NCBI GenBank assembly: GCA_028875175.1 | Contig: JAPPFO010000259.1 | Span: forward strand, 1 to 13,704 | Length of the DNA: 13,704 nt | Origin: Chloroflexota bacterium | GTDB taxonomy: Bacteria; Chloroflexota; UBA11872 | Direction of reading: 5' to 3' | Shown here: piece by piece, positions 6,811 to 12,257 of the stretch | Layout: every line of letters begins with the position of its first letter | How positions within the stretch are numbered: position 1 is the stretch's first letter | Notes under the pieces: generated by a model | Seen by the model: the letters and a program-made list of their open reading frames with translations, nothing else | Databases searched by the model: none | Told to the model about the DNA's origin: nothing | Program-made: the position numbers and the translations under genes

Positions 6811-7923
6811 ATGTCTGCGTTGCGTGCGGTGACGATTGCGAATACGGAGCTTGGCGGGGCCGGGCATGGGCTGCATCGCGCGTGGCAGGCCAATCCGGAC
6901 GTGCGGATGGTGGCGCTGGCGGACCTCGTTGAAGAGGGTCGCGAGGAGCTGGCGGCGGCGTGCGGGGCGGAGCGGACGTATGCCGATTACCGCGAGATGC
7001 TGGAGCGGGAGCGGCCGGACATCGTGGCGATTGCCCGGCACTGGTATGACGACGGGCGGGTCGAGGAAACGCTGGCGGCCATCGAGGCGGGCGCGAAGGG
7101 CCTGTACGTGGAGAAGCCGCTGGCGCCGTGGGCGGACCAGGCGCGGGCGGTGATGGACGCGGCGGAGGCGGCGGGGACGCACGTGATCCTGGCGCACCGC
7201 AGCCGGGAGCATCCGGGGATGCAGGCGATCCGGGCGCGAGGCGAGGCCGGCGAGTGGGGGCCGATGACGCGGATTCGCGCCATGGATAAAGGCGACCACC
7301 GGGTCGGGGTCCAGGAGTCGATGATCCATGCCCCGCACGTGTTCGACGCGATGCTCTACCTGGTGGGCGAGGCGCCGGTGCAGGTGTCGGGGCTGGTGTT
7401 GCAGGACGGGCGGCCGGCTACGCGGGCGGACGCGGTGGGGCGGAGCGAGAACGGGGCCGGTCCGATTGCGGGGGACCGGGTGTCGGCGACGTACTTGTTT
7501 CCCAGCGGGGTGATGGGCACGTTCGAGTCGGTGCCGGTGGGCGACGGGTCGTATGGCTCGGACCGACTGGGGGCGGACTGCTATTACCAGGAGGCGCTGG
7601 TGACGTTGCGGAATCAGCCGCGGGGGCAGTTTCACCTGCTGCCGCGCGGGGACGTGTTCCCGACGGGCGATGACGTGGGCTGGGAAGAGATCGTGGCGGA
7701 AGAGCCCTGGGCGCCGGAGGGCGTGGATGCGATGACGTGGAGCAACCACCTGCACGGCTGCGAACTGGTGAGGCTGATTCACGGCGGCGAAGTGCGTCCG
7801 ACGACGTGCACGGGGCAGGACGCGCTGATCGGCGTGGAGATGCTGGTGGGGGCGTACCGGTCGCACCTGGAAGGGCGGCCGGTGGCCTTGCCGTTGGAGG
7901 ATCCGACGAACCCCTGGGTGTAA
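6811..7923 (+). CDS. Gfo/Idh/MocA-family NAD(P)-dependent oxidoreductase
   Basis: A 370-residue cytoplasmic protein. The N-terminal Rossmann domain (about residues 5-125) has the family sequence VRMVALADL, YADYREMLERERPDIVAIA and the hallmark E101-K102-P103 in VEKPLA. The C-terminal α/β domain carries IHAPHVFDAMLYLVGE (172-187), the expected place of the catalytic histidine region. Relatives oxidise or reduce sugars, inositols and similar polyols. Two details are atypical: the glycine-rich loop reads NTELGGAGHG in place of a compact G-x-G-x-x-G, and the usual histidine after the IAxP segment is missing (IARHWYDDGRVEE). Cofactor binding or the reaction may therefore differ. GGAAG (6797-6801) sits nine bases before the ATG. 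A TAGACT at 6771-6776 could be a -10 element but has no clear -35. Confidence 0.88.
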   Translation: MSALRAVTIANTELGGAGHGLHRAWQANPDVRMVALADLVEEGREELAAACGAERTYADYREMLERERPDIVAIARHWYDDGRVEETLAAIEAGAKGLYVEKPLAPWADQARAVMDAAEAAGTHVILAHRSREHPGMQAIRARGEAGEWGPMTRIRAMDKGDHRVGVQESMIHAPHVFDAMLYLVGEAPVQVSGLVLQDGRPATRADAVGRSENGAGPIAGDRVSATYLFPSGVMGTFESVPVGDGSYGSDRLGADCYYQEALVTLRNQPRGQFHLLPRGDVFPTGDDVGWEEIVAEEPWAPEGVDAMTWSNHLHGCELVRLIHGGEVRPTTCTGQDALIGVEMLVGAYRSHLEGRPVALPLEDPTNPWV

Positions 7924-7993
7924 GAGTTAGCCGGATCGCGGGGCGGTTCTGTGCAGGAAACCGGTGACGGATTCATGAGTGTGGCAGGTGACG

Positions 7994-8338
7994 ATGTCCG
8001 CTAACGCAGATGCAGTCGAGCAATTGACCAGGGCGTTGGAGGCGGTGCCGCGACTGAAGGAACTGGCGCACCGGTCGCCGGAGCGGGTGGTCGGATCGCG
8101 GGAGTTTCAGCAGTGGCGGGAAGACGGGGTTCGCTCGATCGGCGACCTGCTGGGCGCGGATTCAAGCCAGGCCAGGGCGTTTGCCAGCGTCAAATATTCG
8201 CCGAGTAACTTCTACTTCGGCGCTTCCAATGCGACATATCGCGAGGTCTACTTTCGGGGTCTGGACGCAGCAGCCGAGATCTTGAGTTCAGCCATTCGCG
8301 AGGCAAGTGCGGGCGGATTTGAAAGAGATCAATGTTGA
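7994..8338 (+). CDS. Small protein resembling the helical N-terminal domain of TIR/Abi-type defence proteins
   Basis: A 114-residue protein predicted to be largely helical, with no membrane segment or signal peptide. Its pattern, REFQQWREDGVRSIGDLLG, then SSQARAFASVKYSP, then YFRGLDAAAEILSSAIREA, resembles the small helical domain (F..W...LL...FG..S...F...Y..GL..A..IL...I.E) often found before TIR-like or other nucleotide-signalling domains in AbiJ/CAP12-type antiphage proteins. Here it stands alone with no effector domain, so it could be a free adaptor, a remnant, or an unrelated protein. ATG 7994 has AGGTGA very close upstream; an in-frame GTG at 7979 would add five residues. The lipoprotein gene begins 28 bases downstream. 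The open frame is convincing; the family resemblance is from memory of the pattern and is tentative. Confidence 0.6.
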   Translation: MSANADAVEQLTRALEAVPRLKELAHRSPERVVGSREFQQWREDGVRSIGDLLGADSSQARAFASVKYSPSNFYFGASNATYREVYFRGLDAAAEILSSAIREASAGGFERDQC

Positions 8339-8366
8339 CGTAGATCCGGGCGCCGGGCCGCGCGTG

Positions 8367-10856
8367 ATGCGCGGGCTGCGGGTGGCTCGGGCGTGTGGGC
8401 TGCTGACGGTCGCGGCGGCGTTGTCGGGCGTGCTGACGGCGTGCGATGTGCCGGGACCGGAGAGCGTGGATGTTGCGCGGCTTGCCGCCGTCGAGCCAAC
8501 GGTTGTGGCCACAGCCGCGCCCACGAGGCCGGTGGCGCCGATCCCTGCGACGGCGACACCAGCGGCGACCGTTGTGGCGGTGGAGATGCGCGCGCCGCGT
8601 CCGCCGGTTCGCACGCCGACGCCAAGTGCGACGCCGGTGCCGAGCCCGTCGCCTACTCAGCCTCCGGCAGTGACGGTGGCTCCGAGTCCCTCGCCGACGC
8701 CGGCGGATCCGGCGCCGGCGGCGCCAACGCTTGAGGCGCTGGCGGACGAGTTGCGGGAGATCGTGCAGGACGGCATCCGGCAGGAGTTTCCGGGGGCCGA
8801 GTCGCAGCCGGTGCACGTGTTGCCACTGGGAACGCCGGACGTGACGGGGATGTACTGGTGGGTGGTCACGGACGGTCCGCAGCCGGTCAAGGTCACCGCG
8901 GGGGACGAGGTGGTGAACTTCTTCCACTTCGCTGCCGTGTACGAGCGGACGGAAGACGGCGCGTGGCGTGAGGTGAATCGGCTCGAGATCGAGAGCGCGC
9001 CGCAGCGAACGCAGGTCGAAGTGCTGCATACGGGGTGGGAGACGCCAGGCGGCGAGGCGTCAGCGTGGATTGCGGTGCGCGGCGGCACGGGGGCACATGC
9101 AGGAACGTTGGACGTGATTGGATTCGACGGTCGGTCACTCAGCACATCGCTGTCGTGGGTCAGCGCCCGCCCGAACGCGGGTGAGATCGTGGACCTGGAC
9201 GGCGACGGGTTGCTGGAAGTCGTGCTGGACGAATCTGATCCATACATCTTCTGTTACGCCTGTGCCACCGAGTTGAAGCAGGAGGCGGTGTACCGCTGGA
9301 TCGGCGCTGGGCTCGGTCGCGTGGAACTGCGGGCGCCGCCGGTGGCGCCCCGCGACCAGTCGGCCGAAGGTGTGCAGCGAATCGTGTCGCTGGTGGCGGC
9401 GGACCTGTGGCGCGAGGCCGCGGCCGGCGCGACCGCGCTGTCAGAGCAGTCGCCGCTCAGCCAGGGCACCCGCTGGTTTTCAATTCTGACGAATCGGATC
9501 GCCGCCGCGCGGCTGGCGCACGCCGGTTCCCCAGGTCAGCCGCTGCTGACGCGAGTGTTCGCGGGCGAATACGCCGCAGCTCTGGAATTGATGCGGGCGC
9601 TGGGGCCGGCCGAGGCTTTTGCAGTGGACGGGCCGCTCATCGTGGGGACGGCGGCAGAGGAAGACCTGGCGACGATGGCGGTGCATCTGCTGGACTTCAC
9701 GGCGCGGGCGCTGGCCGTGGCGCCGGAGCGCGCCGACGTTCACACGGTTCGCGCGCTGGGACTGGCACTGGCGTCGCCGGACGACCTGAGCGGAGCCGTG
9801 TCGGCGATGGCGGACGCCACCGCGCTAGCACCAGACGATGCCTTCCTGCGGGCTAGCCGCGACTTCCTGCAAGGCGTGGATCGGGCCCCCGGCGCGACCC
9901 TGGCACCAGCCGGCCCGGCTGCGCTGCAGGAAGGACCACCGGCCTCGTTTTTCGCCGAGGGCCACGTGCTGGGCAGTGGCGACAGGGGGCGCCATGTCAA
10001 GGCGATCCATCAGCGCCTGGCGCGCATTCCGGCGCTGGAGTTCGGAGATCCGGGGCGGTATTTCGACGCCTATCACGAAGCGACCCGACGGGCGATTGTG
10101 AAGTTCCAGGTGGACCGGGGCCTAGCGCCGAGCGGTGTGGTAGATGCCGCGACCTGGGACGCGCTGGAAGCGGCTCGCCTGGCCCCTCGGGACGTCGAGG
10201 AGGAAGCTGCGCCGCCGTCCTCGGCGCCGCCGGTGGTTACCGCCCGCCGGCCCTCGCATGGCGCGGCCGGCCATTCCGTGGTCTATCTGACTTTTGACGA
10301 CGGTCCACATCCAGACTTCACGCCGTCGACCATGGACATTTTGGCGCGCTACGGCGCTCGGGCGACGTTCTTCGTGGTGGGGGCCGAGGTCGAGCGCTAT
10401 CCGAAGCTGGCAGCGGCGCTGGTGGCCGCCGGGCATCAATTGGCGAACCATACGTTCAACCATCCGGCGCTCGATGAGATTTCCCGCGACACCTACCTGG
10501 CGGAGATTTCGGCGACGGACGCGGCGATCAGGGCCGCAGCAGGCGATGCGGCACGGCCAACGCGCTGCGTGCGTCCGCCATATGGCGCCATCGGGGCCGA
10601 CACGACGGCTATCGCGGCCGAACTGGGCAAGTCGATCGTGATGTGGGACATCGACCCCCAGGATTGGCGGCAACCCCAGGCCGACCAGATCGCACAGCAC
10701 ATCCTGGCGAATGTCGTTCCGGGCTCGATCATCCTGATGCATGACGGTGGAGGCAGCCGGACTCAGACCGTGGCGGCGCTTGAAATGGTGCTGGCTGAGC
10801 TTGCGGCGCGCAGCTTCGCGTTTCGCATCGTTCCGGCATGCGACTCCGGGAGATAG
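8367..10856 (+). CDS. Multidomain lipoprotein: peptidoglycan-binding and NodB polysaccharide deacetylase domains
   Basis: An 829-residue exported protein. Residues 1-25 form a lipoprotein signal (MRGLRVAR, a hydrophobic stretch, lipobox LTAC with C26). A Pro/Thr/Ser linker follows (about 60-120), then a β-rich region with a calcium-loop-like DLDGDG (276-281), and an alanine-rich helical TPR-like region (about 340-505). A PG_binding_1 domain follows (about 532-602: GDRGRHVKAIHQRL to GVVDAATWDALE). The C-terminal NodB deacetylase (about 635-825) is complete: TFDDGP (D644, D645), H695-T-F-N-H699, RPPYG (736-740), DIDPQDW (761-767) and LMHDGG (H792). It should remove acetyl groups from wall glycan or another polysaccharide at the cell surface. 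ATG 8367 places the signal peptide correctly; the frame continues upstream to GTG 8307, which would overlap the previous gene and bury the signal. Catalytic motifs make the function class firm. Confidence 0.9.
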   Translation: MRGLRVARACGLLTVAAALSGVLTACDVPGPESVDVARLAAVEPTVVATAAPTRPVAPIPATATPAATVVAVEMRAPRPPVRTPTPSATPVPSPSPTQPPAVTVAPSPSPTPADPAPAAPTLEALADELREIVQDGIRQEFPGAESQPVHVLPLGTPDVTGMYWWVVTDGPQPVKVTAGDEVVNFFHFAAVYERTEDGAWREVNRLEIESAPQRTQVEVLHTGWETPGGEASAWIAVRGGTGAHAGTLDVIGFDGRSLSTSLSWVSARPNAGEIVDLDGDGLLEVVLDESDPYIFCYACATELKQEAVYRWIGAGLGRVELRAPPVAPRDQSAEGVQRIVSLVAADLWREAAAGATALSEQSPLSQGTRWFSILTNRIAAARLAHAGSPGQPLLTRVFAGEYAAALELMRALGPAEAFAVDGPLIVGTAAEEDLATMAVHLLDFTARALAVAPERADVHTVRALGLALASPDDLSGAVSAMADATALAPDDAFLRASRDFLQGVDRAPGATLAPAGPAALQEGPPASFFAEGHVLGSGDRGRHVKAIHQRLARIPALEFGDPGRYFDAYHEATRRAIVKFQVDRGLAPSGVVDAATWDALEAARLAPRDVEEEAAPPSSAPPVVTARRPSHGAAGHSVVYLTFDDGPHPDFTPSTMDILARYGARATFFVVGAEVERYPKLAAALVAAGHQLANHTFNHPALDEISRDTYLAEISATDAAIRAAAGDAARPTRCVRPPYGAIGADTTAIAAELGKSIVMWDIDPQDWRQPQADQIAQHILANVVPGSIILMHDGGGSRTQTVAALEMVLAELAARSFAFRIVPACDSGR

Positions 10857-10901
10857 CGACCTACGTTCGGGCCGGCGCCGGTGAGCATCGCGGCCGGCCT
10901 C

Positions 10902-11174
10902 GGAGAGATCCTTGCGCAACACCAGAGATCGGTGACCGGAAGACTCTCGCCTCAACCCTCTCCCAGAGAGACCTTTGCGTAACCCGAGGCTGGCTGCGCG
11001 GAAGACCCCTCACCGGTTTCGGCCGAGGACGGCCGAACCACCCTCTCCCCTCGGAGAGGGTGAAGAGCGGACCCGCCCTTGAGCACGAGGGGAGTTTCAC
11101 AGAGGTCTCCCAGAGGGAGAAGGAGCAAGAGCGGCCGTTCAATAGCTGACGAGAGACGATTTGCAAAGGTTTCA
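10902..11174 (+). repeat. Palindromic repeat element, copy C (most diverged)
   Basis: This lies in the 402-bp gap between the deacetylase and SnoaL-like genes. Outer ends are near 10902-10923 (GGAGAGATCCTTGCGCAACA) and 11158-11174 (GATTTGCAAAGGTTTCA). The inner left end GAGACCTTTGCGTAACCC (10968-10985) faces an inner right end at about 11091-11110. The core (11001-11066) differs from the other copies at four positions: one in each hairpin loop and two in the linker, one of which extends the second stem to ACCCTCTCC/GGAGAGGGT. The rest of the gap holds only the SnoaL gene leader. Confidence 0.82.
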
Positions 11175-11246
11175 CGGTGCGATAGTCGAAGCGGCGGGAG
11201 TTGACGCGGGGCACGCTTTAGACTGCGCGCGGACTGAGTCCAAGCC

Positions 11247-11254
11247 GAGGAGAG
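11247..11254 (+). promoter_or_regulatory. Ribosome-binding site supporting a TTG start
   Basis: GAGGAGAG ends four bases before TTG 11259. It is the best Shine-Dalgarno match near this reading frame and decides the unusual TTG start; no ATG exists near the N-terminus. Confidence 0.65.
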
Positions 11255-11258
11255 CCGG

Positions 11259-11798
11259 TTGGAGGGCCAGAAGACCTCAGGCCGAGTGGTCGTGCGGACC
11301 GTGCTGGTGTCTGCCTTGCTGGCGGCGGTGGTTGGGGCGTTGGTGGGGGCGGTCTTGTCAGTGGCGCTGGGGGGCGGTGAGCCGGAGGGCGTGGCCGGGG
11401 CGGCGGAGCGGGCGTTGATCGAGCGGTTTTACGAGGAGTCGTGGAATAACGGGGACATCAGCCTGATCGACGAGCTGTTCACGACCGATTATGTGCTGCA
11501 CATGCAGGACGGGCGGACGATCGGGCGGGACGGCTTCAAGATCGAGATCCCAGAGTTGCGGAGCTCGTTTCCGGACCTGAGCATCACGGCGGACGAGTGG
11601 ATCATGGCGCCGGGGAAGATCATTGCGCGGGTGACGTGGCGGGGGACGCACACGGGGCAGGGGCTGGGCATCCAGCCGAGCGGGAACACGTTCGAGGCGT
11701 CGGCGATTTACATTTACCGCTTCGAAGGGGACCGAATTGCCGAGAGCTGGGCGATGTTCGACTCGCTGGGGTTTCGGCAGCAGCTGGGATTGCTATAG
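11259..11798 (+). CDS. Membrane-anchored SnoaL-like (ester cyclase type) protein
   Basis: A 179-residue protein with a single N-terminal membrane anchor (about residues 10-37, VVVRTVLVSALLAAVVGALVG) followed by a SnoaL/NTF2-like cone domain (about 48-178). Family landmarks are FYEESWNNGD, IDELFTTDYVLH, FPDLSIT (104-110), WRGTHTGQGLGI (127-138) and RIAESWAMFDSLG (159-171). Relatives labelled ester cyclase include polyketide cyclases, but many have no known substrate; the anchor would place this domain outside or at the membrane, which is unusual for the cytoplasmic enzymes. The start is TTG 11259, supported by GAGGAGAG. Repeat D begins within three bases of the TAG stop. The fold call is firm; enzymatic activity is not established. 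Confidence 0.85.
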   Translation: MEGQKTSGRVVVRTVLVSALLAAVVGALVGAVLSVALGGGEPEGVAGAAERALIERFYEESWNNGDISLIDELFTTDYVLHMQDGRTIGRDGFKIEIPELRSSFPDLSITADEWIMAPGKIIARVTWRGTHTGQGLGIQPSGNTFEASAIYIYRFEGDRIAESWAMFDSLGFRQQLGLL

Positions 11799-11800
11799 GG

Positions 11801-12136
11801 CTCCCGGCAGAGAGACCTTTGCGTAAACCGAGCGTGGTTGCCCGGAAGACCCCTCACCGGTTTCGGCCGAAGACGGCCGAACCTGCCTCTCCCCTTGGAG
11901 AGGGTGAAGAGCGGCGCCGCCTTCGTGGACGAGGCGGAGTCTTGCAAGGGAGTCCCAGAGGAAGAGGGAGAGAGCGGACCCGCTTTCGAGCACGCGGGGC
12001 GTTTCGCAAGGATCTCCCAGGAGAGGGGAAGGACCGGCGTCCCCTCGAAGAGATTGACACCGAACACCGTTGCCGTCCCCGGGAGGAACAAGCGTCCGCA
12101 CGTTCGAGGACCAGGGGAGTTTTCAAAGGTCTCTCC
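11801..12136 (+). repeat. Palindromic repeat element, copy D (one left end, three right ends)
   Basis: This starts about three bases after the SnoaL-like gene stop and fills most of the 459-bp gap before the MMPL gene. The left end GAGACCTTTGCGTAAACC is at 11812-11829. The core (11845-11910) matches copy A exactly in both hairpins. Three successive right-end motifs follow: about 11937-11955 (GAGTCTTGCAAGGGAGTCC), 11996-12018 (GGGGCGTTTCGCAAGGATCT and following bases) and 12114-12136 (GGGGAGTTTTCAAAGGTCTC and following). Between them lie short hairpin arms with variable tips. No gene is seen in this stretch. Confidence 0.83.
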
Positions 12137-12169
12137 AGAATGGATGACAACGCGCGCCGGACGTTGCGC

Positions 12170-12199
12170 TTGCAAGGACTTCGTGACGTTTTTCACAAT
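12170..12199 (+). promoter_or_regulatory. Candidate promoter of the MMPL transporter
   Basis: TTGCAA (12170-12175), an 18-base spacer and CACAAT (12194-12199) each match four of six bases of the standard promoter boxes. The pair lies just outside repeat D, about 60 bases before the coding start. The -10 box overlaps the operator-like palindrome at 12181-12198. Confidence 0.35.
12181..12198 (+). promoter_or_regulatory. Operator-like palindrome (Rex- or CRP/FNR-like) before the MMPL gene
   Basis: TCGTGACGTTTTTCACAA reads as TCGTGA-N6-TCACAA, one base from the perfect inverted repeat TTGTGA-N6-TCACAA recognised by Rex-type redox regulators. It is also one base from the CRP-family TGTGA-N6-TCACA. 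It overlaps the candidate -10 box, a position typical of repression. No regulator of either family is encoded in the window. Confidence 0.4.
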
Positions 12200-12257
12200 T
12201 TGCGCGTAGCTCGTACCACAGTCTGAAGCCATACGCGTGAACCGGAACAAGGTGTCG

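Noticed and set aside
6700..7866. Minus-strand open frame of 388 codons
   Set aside because: Antisense to the Gfo/Idh/MocA gene; the product is R/H/P-rich and follows the codon bias of the real gene on the other strand.
8307..8366. GTG 8307 as start of the lipoprotein deacetylase
   Set aside because: It would overlap the preceding gene by 32 bases and place 20 charged residues before the lipoprotein signal peptide. ATG 8367 gives a normal signal and lipobox.
10122..10955. Minus-strand open frame of 277 codons
   Set aside because: Antisense to the NodB domain, whose catalytic motifs are intact in the plus frame.
11201..11224. TTGACG and TAGACT as a promoter of the SnoaL-like gene
   Set aside because: The two boxes are only 12 bases apart, too close for a normal promoter.
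1902..12136. CRISPR array or tandem repeats
   Set aside because: The repeated units are palindromic, of different length, and kilobases apart with genes in between; there are no regular spacers and no cas genes.
1902..12136. Insertion sequence or complete transposon
   Set aside because: No transposase frame is present, and no clear target-site duplication was found at the borders of copy B, the simplest copy.
11597..12226. Plus-strand open frame of 209 codons running through repeat D
   Set aside because: It starts in the wrong frame inside the SnoaL-like gene and then translates the repeat. Similar peptide strings appear wherever the repeat occurs, so it is repeat-derived and not a gene.
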